A stretch of DNA of 64,000 nucleotides, from NCBI GenBank assembly GCA_947175245.1, contig CAMWLW010000003.1, forward strand, positions 1 to 64,000. The letters run 5' to 3'. The DNA comes from an uncultured Bacteroidales bacterium (GTDB taxonomy: Bacteria; Bacteroidota; Bacteroidia; Bacteroidales; Muribaculaceae). Within the stretch, counting starts at the first letter, position 1. Every line of letters begins with the position of its first letter. Shown in pieces: positions 56,416 through 64,000 of the stretch. A program made the translations under genes and the position numbers. The notes beneath the pieces were generated by a model that searched no databases, was not told where the DNA came from, and saw only the letters and a program-made list of their open reading frames with translations.

Positions 56416-57759
56416 TTAATTGTGTTCAAAACTCAGCGGGACGGCATGAGACTGTTCACTGACCGTGCCGTTGTCAAAAGCGATGCCGCCGTTGACCCAT
56501 GTGGTGACAACGCGGTGTTTTACACGCTTGCCGTCGTAGGGCGTCCAGCCACACTTGCTAATCACGTTGCTGTCGCTGATTGTATCGGGGGTGTCAAGAG
56601 GCTTGACCCTGACCAGGTCGGCGGCATAGCCTTCTCTGATGAAGCCGCGGCCGGTGATGCCGTAGAGTCGTGCGGGGTTGGCGCTCATGAGTCGTGACAC
56701 CGTGCGTGGCTCGATACCGAGCGAGAGCATGACGGGCAGCGAGAACTGTACGCCCGGCATCCCTGACGCGGCGCTGAACAGGTCACCCTCCTTGTCGGCG
56801 CCCAGGTGGGGCGCATGGTCGGTGGCGATGGTGTCGATGAGGCCCTCTTTGACTGCACGCAGCAGGGCCTGGCGGTCGGTATCGGCTTTTATCGATGGGT
56901 TGCATTTGACGCGCGCGCCCTTTGTGGCATATTCTCCCTCGTTGAATATCAGGTAGTGGGGGCATGTCTCGGAGGTGATGCGTTTGGACGATATGTCGCC
57001 GGGCTCGAGCAGTTCGAGCTCCTCGCGTGTCGAAATGTGGAGAAGGTGAAGCCTCGCACCGAGACGGCGTGCCATCTCGACAGCGTGTTTCGACGATTTG
57101 TAGCATGCCGTGCGGTCACGAAGGACGCTGTGCAGTTCAATCGGTACCTCGCCGCGGGTGTAACGGGCCTCGATGGTGGCGCGGTTGGCCCTGATGGTGG
57201 CCTCATCCTCGGCATGCACGGCTATCACCGCCGGTGACTGGGCGAACAAGCGTCCCAGCATGTCGTCGTTGTCGACGAGCATGTTGCCTGTCGACGAGCC
57301 GAGAAACAGTTTTATGCCCGGTACCTGTGTGTAGTCGGCCGCGAGCAGCTCGTCGAGGTTGTCGTTGGTAGCGCCGATGAAGAACGCATAGTTGGCCATC
57401 GATACCTCGGCTGCACGTGCCATCTTGTCGCTCCATGCCCGGACTGTGGTGGTCGCCGGCTTGGTGTTGGGCATGTCAATGTAGGAGGTGACACCACCTG
57501 CCACGGCGGCGCGGCTCTCGGTGGCTATGTCGCCTTTGGCGGTTAGCCCCGGGTCGCGGAAGTGTACGTGTGTGTCGATCACTCCCGGCATGAGCATGTC
57601 GCCTTCACAATCGGTGGCGCCGATGGTGTTATCGTCAAGCAGTCGGGCCGGAGCGTCGCCGTGCCCGGTGGCTTCGATTGTGCCGTTGTTTATGAGCAGC
57701 CAGCCGGTGAACGAGCCGTTAGCGTCGGTTATCGTCGCGTTGTGTAGAAGTTGTTTCAT
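56416..57759 (-). CDS. pyrC: Dihydroorotase
   Basis: MPGVIDTHVHFRDPGLTAKGDIATESRAAVAGGVTSYIDMPNTKPATT; TDHAPHLGADK. Confidence 0.9.
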   Translation of the reverse strand: MKQLLHNATITDANGSFTGWLLINNGTIEATGHGDAPARLLDDNTIGATDCEGDMLMPGVIDTHVHFRDPGLTAKGDIATESRAAVAGGVTSYIDMPNTKPATTTVRAWSDKMARAAEVSMANYAFFIGATNDNLDELLAADYTQVPGIKLFLGSSTGNMLVDNDDMLGRLFAQSPAVIAVHAEDEATIRANRATIEARYTRGEVPIELHSVLRDRTACYKSSKHAVEMARRLGARLHLLHISTREELELLEPGDISSKRITSETCPHYLIFNEGEYATKGARVKCNPSIKADTDRQALLRAVKEGLIDTIATDHAPHLGADKEGDLFSAASGMPGVQFSLPVMLSLGIEPRTVSRLMSANPARLYGITGRGFIREGYAADLVRVKPLDTPDTISDSNVISKCGWTPYDGKRVKHRVVTTWVNGGIAFDNGTVSEQSHAVPLSFEHN

Positions 57760-58532
57760 TTTTTCAACGGTTTAGGATATTTTTTGAACCAGCTTCCGCA
57801 CTTGAGGCGAATGACGCCAAAGACGGCCTCGCCGAATATACCGCTGTTCATCTTGCTGACACCCAGCACGCGGTTTACAAAGATTATCGGCACCTCGACA
57901 ATCCTGAAGCCGCATTTGTAGGCCGTGAATTTCATCTCTATCTGGAATGCATAGCCCTTGAAGCGTATTTTGTCGAGCTCCATTGTCTCGAGTACGCGGC
58001 GGCGGTAGCACACAAACCCGGCTGTGGTGTCGTGTATCTTCATCCCGGTGATGAGACGCACATACTTCGACGCATAATAGCTCATCAAAACGCGCCCCAT
58101 AGGCCAGTTGACGACATTGACGCCCGTGACATATCGCGATCCTATGGCCACATCGGCGCCGTCGCGCGAGCATGCCTCGTACAGGGCCATCAGGTCGTCG
58201 GGACAGTGAGAGAAGTCGGCGTCCATCTCGAATATGTACTCATATCCGTCGGCCAATGCCCGTTTGAAACCTGTGATATAGGCTGTTCCGAGACCCAGCT
58301 TGCCCTCGCGTTCGATAATGTGTACGCGCCCCGGGTAACGTTCCATCTGCTCCTTGACGATGGCGGCTGTGCCGTCGGGCGAGCCGTCGTCAATGACGAG
58401 TACATCCATAGGGTGGGGGCGTGCCATGACAGCGTCGATGATGGCCGCGGCATTCTCCCGTTCGTTGTACATCGGGATGATGACCACACAGTCGCTGTGG
58501 CGCGAGTCAGTAGTTTGAGTCGGTTTTTCCAT
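57756..58532 (-). CDS. Polyprenol monophosphomannose synthase-like GT2 glycosyltransferase
   Basis: VIIPMYNERENAAAIIDAVM...VLVIDDGSPDGTAAIV...EMDADFSHCPDDL. Confidence 0.92.
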   Translation of the reverse strand: MEKPTQTTDSRHSDCVVIIPMYNERENAAAIIDAVMARPHPMDVLVIDDGSPDGTAAIVKEQMERYPGRVHIIEREGKLGLGTAYITGFKRALADGYEYIFEMDADFSHCPDDLMALYEACSRDGADVAIGSRYVTGVNVVNWPMGRVLMSYYASKYVRLITGMKIHDTTAGFVCYRRRVLETMELDKIRFKGYAFQIEMKFTAYKCGFRIVEVPIIFVNRVLGVSKMNSGIFGEAVFGVIRLKCGSWFKKYPKPLKK

Positions 58533-58552
58533 GACGAGGTGTTATATCTTTA

Positions 58553-59629
58553 TTACAGGAGAACGGGTGCGAGATAGCGTGCGAGCAGGTAGCCGCCGCC
58601 AAGCAGCCATACATATATGATGAACGCGAGCACAAAAGGTTTGGCTCCGGCTTTCTTGAACTTGTCGATTGATGTCTCGGCACCGAGCGCCACCATAGCC
58701 ATGGTGAGCAGGAAGGTGTCGATGTAGTTGATGACATTGACCAGGTCAACGGGTAATCCCACTGGAGTCTCAAGAGTGTTGAGCCACTGTGACAGCGAGT
58801 TGATGCCGATGACGAGCAGAAATCCGAACGCAAACCAGGGCACTGCCAGGCGTTTCTTTCCGCCGGCGGTCTCGTCGTTCTCGCCCTGTCTGACACGACG
58901 GGCGGCCCACACGCCGAGTATGAGCAGTACGGGTACAAGCATCATTACGCGTATCATTTTGACTATCACGGTTGTCGAGGCAATCTCGTCGCCCATAGCG
59001 TTGCCGGCGCCGACGGCGTGTGCAACCTCATGCAGCGTCGAGCCGCCATAGATGCCCATCTCGCCCGGCGTCAGGTGCAGCAAGCCCGTGCGGTAGGCGA
59101 TGGGATAGATGAACATGGATATTGTGCCGAAAATCACCACTGTGGCTACGGCTACGGCTGTCTTGTAGGGCTTGGTGCGCATTGTGGCCTCGGCTCCGAG
59201 CACGGCCGCAGCGCCACAGATGCCGCTGCCTACCGATGTGAGCATGGCGGTGTCACGATCCATCTTCAACAGCCTGCTGCCCACGAGATAGCCGCCGATG
59301 ATGGTGACGGTGACGATGATGGCGTCGATGGTGATGCCGGCGAGGCCTACGTGGGCTATATCCTGAAACGTGAGACGGAAGCCGTAGAGGATGATGCCTA
59401 CACGCAGCAACCGCTTGGAGCAGAACTGTATACCGGGCACCCACGTCTCGGGCAGATGGTTACGCAGCGAGTTGGCATACAGCATGCCGAGCACGATGCC
59501 GATAATCATGGGGCTGAGTGACAGGTCGGTGAATACCTGTGCGCTGCCGATATAGAATGCCGCACAGGCAAAGAGCCCTATCAGCAGCACTCCGTGTAAC
59601 ATACTTGAACGTTGGTCGGTCAGTTTCAT
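58553..59629 (-). CDS. YeiH family putative sulfate exporter (UPF0324)
   Basis: RLLRVGIILYGFRLTFQDIAHVG...SVGSGICGAAAVLGAEATMR...GSTLHEVAHAVGAG. Confidence 0.93.
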   Translation of the reverse strand: MKLTDQRSSMLHGVLLIGLFACAAFYIGSAQVFTDLSLSPMIIGIVLGMLYANSLRNHLPETWVPGIQFCSKRLLRVGIILYGFRLTFQDIAHVGLAGITIDAIIVTVTIIGGYLVGSRLLKMDRDTAMLTSVGSGICGAAAVLGAEATMRTKPYKTAVAVATVVIFGTISMFIYPIAYRTGLLHLTPGEMGIYGGSTLHEVAHAVGAGNAMGDEIASTTVIVKMIRVMMLVPVLLILGVWAARRVRQGENDETAGGKKRLAVPWFAFGFLLVIGINSLSQWLNTLETPVGLPVDLVNVINYIDTFLLTMAMVALGAETSIDKFKKAGAKPFVLAFIIYVWLLGGGYLLARYLAPVLL

Positions 59630-59665
59630 ATTGATGTTTTGGTTGTTTGACTGTTAAAAATTTGA

Positions 59666-62600
59666 CTATTCTTTGACAACTACTATCGTTACCGGGTCGG
59701 TGACCGTGTGCAGCCGGCCGCTCTTGAGCAGGGCGTGAATGGTATATCGTCCGTCGGCCACGTCGTTGCCGTCATTGTCGGTCAGATTCCAGGTGTAGGG
59801 GAAGGTGGCATCGGGTCGTGACACTACCGTGCGGCCCTCGGCGTCTTCAATTATCAGTCGTCCGGCGGGCTCGGCGGGGAGCGTGTGGCTGAGGCTTATC
59901 TCCACGGCATCGGCGGCGGTATCGGTGTCGGTGACGATGCTGACGGGCGCCCGGGCCGAGACAACGTGGAAGTAGCACGACTGTGACGTGTGGTTGCCGG
60001 CGTTGTCGCTTACTACCAGTGTTGCCGTGTGCGTGCCGTCGGTCAGTTCGCCGAGACTGCATGTCACGGAGGCTTTGCCGTCGGCGTCAAATGTGACTGC
60101 ATCGGTCAGGTCGCTGTACCGTTTGCCGTCGAGGTCTATGTATTGTGAGCGTCCCAGCGCTGTCACTGTCGGAAATCCTGACGGCGACGGTGTGACGGTT
60201 GCATATAGCGTGGGGCTGCCGTCGATGACATCGCCGTCGCTGAAGCCGGGCGTGTTGATGTATAATGACTCGATTACAGGCGCCCCGGCTGCAAGGTCGG
60301 CGTTCACATCAAGGTCGGCGACATTGAGGTCGGCGATTGATGTGACTGCACTCTCGCGGCCGTCGGTCGACAGGGCGTGAACAGTGAGGACGTGGCCGCT
60401 GCCGGGGAACGATACCTCGGGGCAGTGTATCTGCATGTCGAAAACGCCGTTGACGACTGTCCCTTCAGCCGTCGTTATGAGATTTTCACGGCGTGAAATG
60501 CCTATGGCGGCGGTACCCGAGGGGTCGTTGTTGGTGTAGTCGGTAACCTCAGGGGCATACAGGTTGGCGATGACGCGCCCGTTGAACGAGGCGTCAGTGA
60601 CGCCGTCGGCATCGGTCACCCGGCCGCTGAGTGTGTTGGTCGATAGCGGACGTATCTCAAACTTGTCGGCGTCATCGAGCATTATCCCGTGACTGTGTGG
60701 GTTGACTGGTAGCGCCGGGTCGCCGAGCAGGTTGTAACACGAGGTGTTGATGGCGAGTTCGTTTGACGAATAACGCTTCATGATGCTGTTGCGGGCCTGT
60801 CTGAAGATGTCGCCCGTGCAGGCTTTGTCGGTGAGAGTGAAATACTCGCGGCCCACGGCGATGTTCAGGTACTGGTTGAGGTTCATCTGCACCGAGCGGC
60901 CGGCACCCACGGCGGCTATGGCACCCCCGTCGGCGCGGTACAGCAGGGCCTCGCCCACGCCGTTCTCCTCGCGGTCATAGCTCAGGGTATAACAGGTCGA
61001 CAGCATGATGAACGGGTAGGTGGTGTTGTTTAACAGCGACGCCGATGAGCGTTTGAAGAACATGTTTGAGCCTATCGAGGTGGGGCTGCCGTGACCCGAG
61101 TAGGCGATGTAGCCGACACCGCGGTCGAGCAGCGATATCATCTTGCCCAGGGGTATTGACTTGTCGTTGTAGAGGGCGAGCATCAGCCGGTTGACGGTGG
61201 TGTGGGGCGCCCAGTTGCGCTGAATCGAGTCGGCGATGGCAAGTGCCTGGTCGGTATGTCCGTTCTTGTCGCCATAGTCACCGATAACGAGTGCGTGTGA
61301 GCGGGCGTCGACAGTCGGGGTCTCGGTGAGGTATTTGTACACCTTGTCGACGTAGGCGTTGATAAGCGACTCGTTGATGCCCGATATGCGGCCTACGTTA
61401 ATCGACATCCGTGCGCTGATGATGTTGTCGGGGGTGTCATCATCGTCGAGCATGCCGTAGAAAGCGTCGGTACAGTAGCTCTTGGCATTGTTGCCCTGAT
61501 AGGTGAAATTCTCAATCTGGTAGGTGATGATGTGGGTGTCGGGGTCGGTGCTGCCCGTCAGACGGCCGCTCGGGTCGTAGCTCGACGGGCCTATGATGAG
61601 CAGATGTTTCAATACCCCCGGCTCACGGTCATAGAGCGATTTCATGAACCGGCGTATGGCGTAGGGGCTTGTGGCGCCCGATGAGTACTCGTTGAACACT
61701 TCCGTCGGTTCGACTATGGCCACCGACATGTTCTGCAGCGTCCGGTGCATCTCGGCGAGCCGTTCGGCCTGAGCCTTGAATCTCGGTGCGGTGAGTATCA
61801 GCATCTCGGGTACCGTCATCTCGGCGAGCCGTCCCGTCTCGACAGGGCCGAGCAGGGTGATGTCGGCCGGCTGTGTGCCGGGGTCAAATGCCACGAGACG
61901 GCTGAAGTCGTTGCCGCCAACCGAGCTGACCGCATACAGCGTGTTGTCGTCAGTGCGCTTTATGACGGGTAGCTGCACGGCGTTCGTCGGGTCGGTGACG
62001 TCCCACACGATTGTCGATGGCGTGCTGCCCGACACGGCGACCGTTGTGCCCGGGGCGAGCTGCTTGAACAGCATGGTCAGCGGCTTGCCGTCGGCATCCA
62101 TGATGTTGTTGCGCTGATAGGTCAGCGTAGCCTGTTCGATAGCCGCGTATGACACCTGTCCGTCAGCCGAGTAGCTGATGCTCATCGTACACTCGTCTGA
62201 CAGTGACGGGGGTGTGATTGACGTCGTCTTGAAGTCTGACACATCATACTTGATGTCGTAGTCATCGTTATTGGATATGCCGCTGATGGTGCTCATCGTC
62301 TTGGTTATCGGGCCGAGCGTGTAGGTGAGTCTCGGCGTCCTGGCTTTGATGGCACCCCTCAGGCGCAGGTTGAGCCGGCTTGACGATGACATGTTGACCG
62401 TGGGCCATTTTACCTCGAGAACCCCGCCGGGCAGTCGGGTGATATCCTCGCCGAGCAGGTGCGTGCCCGATTTGGCCGGATTGGAGGTCATCGGGTGATA
62501 TACGAGTGCCGATGTGTGGGTCGTGAGCACAAGACCTTCGGCCGCAGCATCGCCGACAGCGACCCTTGCCGCATCCTGTTTGGGCCCGATGAAGTAATAT

Positions 62601-62974
62601 GAGTGTTTCTCGGCCGAGTTGAATTGCAGCGACGCGTATGTGTATGACGATACCGACATAGGCATGACCATTTCAGGCCCCTCGGCATAGAATATGAGCC
62701 GCCCGTCATCGGTCACCATCGACGGCACCTCGGGCAGACGGGCGTCGGGAGCGGCTGCCTTGAAGTCGAATGACTGCAACGCCGCGGCACCACAGCCATA
62801 CACCGTCACCTCGTCAGCCCGGTCATATCCCATAGTCCTAAGCTGTTCGGGCGTGATCTGATATATCCCGGTGTCGTCGACACTTATCTTGTAGAGCCTG
62901 TTGGCAGCCTGTGCAGGCAGCACGGCGGGAAGCAGGGCAAAGGTTAGAATTAATATGTGTTTCAGTGATAACAT
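59666..62974 (-). CDS. porU: Type IX secretion system sortase PorU-like (C25 peptidase family)
   Basis: RLYKISVDDTGIYQITPEQLRTMG...YIAYSGHGSPTSIG (His) ...PFIMLSTCYT (Cys); 1102 aa. Confidence 0.82.
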   Translation of the reverse strand: MLSLKHILILTFALLPAVLPAQAANRLYKISVDDTGIYQITPEQLRTMGYDRADEVTVYGCGAAALQSFDFKAAAPDARLPEVPSMVTDDGRLIFYAEGPEMVMPMSVSSYTYASLQFNSAEKHSYYFIGPKQDAARVAVGDAAAEGLVLTTHTSALVYHPMTSNPAKSGTHLLGEDITRLPGGVLEVKWPTVNMSSSSRLNLRLRGAIKARTPRLTYTLGPITKTMSTISGISNNDDYDIKYDVSDFKTTSITPPSLSDECTMSISYSADGQVSYAAIEQATLTYQRNNIMDADGKPLTMLFKQLAPGTTVAVSGSTPSTIVWDVTDPTNAVQLPVIKRTDDNTLYAVSSVGGNDFSRLVAFDPGTQPADITLLGPVETGRLAEMTVPEMLILTAPRFKAQAERLAEMHRTLQNMSVAIVEPTEVFNEYSSGATSPYAIRRFMKSLYDREPGVLKHLLIIGPSSYDPSGRLTGSTDPDTHIITYQIENFTYQGNNAKSYCTDAFYGMLDDDDTPDNIISARMSINVGRISGINESLINAYVDKVYKYLTETPTVDARSHALVIGDYGDKNGHTDQALAIADSIQRNWAPHTTVNRLMLALYNDKSIPLGKMISLLDRGVGYIAYSGHGSPTSIGSNMFFKRSSASLLNNTTYPFIMLSTCYTLSYDREENGVGEALLYRADGGAIAAVGAGRSVQMNLNQYLNIAVGREYFTLTDKACTGDIFRQARNSIMKRYSSNELAINTSCYNLLGDPALPVNPHSHGIMLDDADKFEIRPLSTNTLSGRVTDADGVTDASFNGRVIANLYAPEVTDYTNNDPSGTAAIGISRRENLITTAEGTVVNGVFDMQIHCPEVSFPGSGHVLTVHALSTDGRESAVTSIADLNVADLDVNADLAAGAPVIESLYINTPGFSDGDVIDGSPTLYATVTPSPSGFPTVTALGRSQYIDLDGKRYSDLTDAVTFDADGKASVTCSLGELTDGTHTATLVVSDNAGNHTSQSCYFHVVSARAPVSIVTDTDTAADAVEISLSHTLPAEPAGRLIIEDAEGRTVVSRPDATFPYTWNLTDNDGNDVADGRYTIHALLKSGRLHTVTDPVTIVVVKE

Positions 62975-62995
62975 CAGTAAGGTTTATGTGTGTTT

Positions 62996-63553
62996 TTATT
63001 TAATCTTGAAATGCAGGCAGGTCGACCTGTCGAGAGTGATATCTATTTGGCTGTCAATGACGACGTCACACGTCAGCGCTGGTAAGTCGCCCGGTACGAT
63101 GACATCGCCGTGTTTGATCATGAAATAGCGGCTCATGCGGGCCACCGTGTTGTCAATCAGGCCGCGCGGTATTGACACCGTGGTCTCGGCATCACCCGAG
63201 GCAATGGTCAGCTCCAACTGGTCGGTGTCGGTCGGTATCGGCAGCCATTCGCCTATCACGATCGACGAGTCAAACGCGATGTCGGTGGCCGATGCAGGCA
63301 TCGTCACCGCCGCCGGCCTCAGCCGGGCCACCAGCGTCATGGCGTCATAGTAGCGCGAGGCAAACTTCGGCGCGACAAACTTGCCAAGCCGCGACACCTT
63401 CACCCCCAGACCTATCGTCAACGTCCATCGGTCGTGATGGGGCGGCACAAACAGCGGCTTGTGATTACGCGACACCGACGAGTCGGTGAGCAGTGACACA
63501 ATCGGCTCATCGGTGGGAGCACATACGGGCTGTTCGCTGTACAGTATCTTCAT
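62996..63553 (-). CDS. Divergent fumarylacetoacetate-hydrolase-fold protein, probable pseudoenzyme
   Basis: KPLFVP...VKVSRLGKFVAPKFASRYYDAMTL...AFDSSIVIGEWLP...MSRYFMIKHGDVIVPG collinear with Bacteroidales FAH-family proteins. Confidence 0.6.
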   Translation of the reverse strand: MKILYSEQPVCAPTDEPIVSLLTDSSVSRNHKPLFVPPHHDRWTLTIGLGVKVSRLGKFVAPKFASRYYDAMTLVARLRPAAVTMPASATDIAFDSSIVIGEWLPIPTDTDQLELTIASGDAETTVSIPRGLIDNTVARMSRYFMIKHGDVIVPGDLPALTCDVVIDSQIDITLDRSTCLHFKIK

Positions 63554-64000
63554 ATCTGGCTCGTGAGATTGTCAAGACGGTTGTACATCACCGCCAGGTG
63601 GGCATAGATCGAAGTGTTGGCTATCACAATGCCGTCGGCCACCCTGATGCGCACCGGGGTGAAATTCCACAGCCCTTTGACGCCGGCCGATATAAGCAGG
63701 TCGGCTGCATCCTGGGCATGGTCAACGGGCACCGTGATGATACCGATCTCGGCACGCAGACGCCGGCAACGCGAGTCGAGCTCGTCGACACTGTAGACAG
63801 GCACACCGCCCGGCGTGGTGCCTATGAGGTCGGGGTTGATGTCAAAGCCGGCCACCACATTCAGGCCATAGCGCGACAGACCCGAGTCCTGCATCAGAGC
63901 GGCACCGAGACTGCCTACGCCATATATCACCGCATTGTGCGAGCGCCTGAATCCCAGGAAGTCACGCAGCTCACGCTCGAGCGACGACACATCATATCCG
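63550..64000 (-). CDS. rex: Redox-sensing transcriptional repressor Rex (partial, runs off window end)
   Basis: GYDVSSLERELRDFLGFRRSHNAVIYGVGSLGAALMQDSGLSRYGLNVVAGFDINPDLIG; frame open to window end. Confidence 0.88.
   Translation of the reverse strand, partial: GYDVSSLERELRDFLGFRRSHNAVIYGVGSLGAALMQDSGLSRYGLNVVAGFDINPDLIGTTPGGVPVYSVDELDSRCRRLRAEIGIITVPVDHAQDAADLLISAGVKGLWNFTPVRIRVADGIVIANTSIYAHLAVMYNRLDNLTSQI

Noticed and set aside
55096-56697. 533-aa plus-strand ORF
   Set aside because: Antisense to HflX and the end of dihydroorotase, both unmistakable families; shadow ORF.

Overview
This is a Bacteroidales-type genomic window. That call rests on TAnnTTTG -7 boxes, T9SS-like C-termini, fimbrillin lipoproteins, RhuM and DUF2795 genes; a Muribaculaceae-like origin is inferred only. 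The backbone includes a sugar transferase, tandem GH43, T9SS cargo proteins including an S8 protease, a fimbrillin lipoprotein cluster, a PduO-type adenosyltransferase, U32 peptidase, MATE, PatB-like, DUF3737, TPM, dGTPase, HflX, dihydroorotase, a polyprenol-P-mannose synthase-like GT2, YeiH, PorU and Rex. Inserted in it are several accessory modules. (1) An orphan phage-structural operon (acidic ORF, DUF5309/SU10-like capsid, unknown, short portal) with a host-type promoter and its own terminator, at 3.5-7.0 kb. (2) A HipA_2-like/DUF3037 pair whose 3' end is duplicated on the far side of an inserted RhuM/PLD-like gene, 17.4-19.6 kb. (3) An accessory island at 26.5-36.9 kb: structured leader RNA, PDDEXK_4 nuclease, stand-alone DnaB-like ATPase, DUF4143 ATPase, cytosolic BspA LRR protein, alpha/beta hydrolase and DprA-like protein. 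It carries three 88-nt near-identical, dyad-ended repeats that look like small RNAs, attenuators or MITEs. (4) A RhuM / HARE-HTH-GIY-YIG / AIPR-like cassette bracketed by a perfect 26-bp direct repeat, 37.56-41.37 kb, with an array of ATCC/GGAT-loop dyads upstream of the AIPR promoter. (5) An apparent operon of two BspA-LRR secreted proteins, a small secreted protein and a TIR-TM protein, preceded by a promoter-to-terminator candidate ncRNA, 43.7-48.3 kb. The strongest candidates for undescribed biology are the 88-nt repeat family, the two RhuM genes bounded by direct repeats, and the TIR/LRR operon with its leader RNA. All family calls are from reading the translations; no database search was run.
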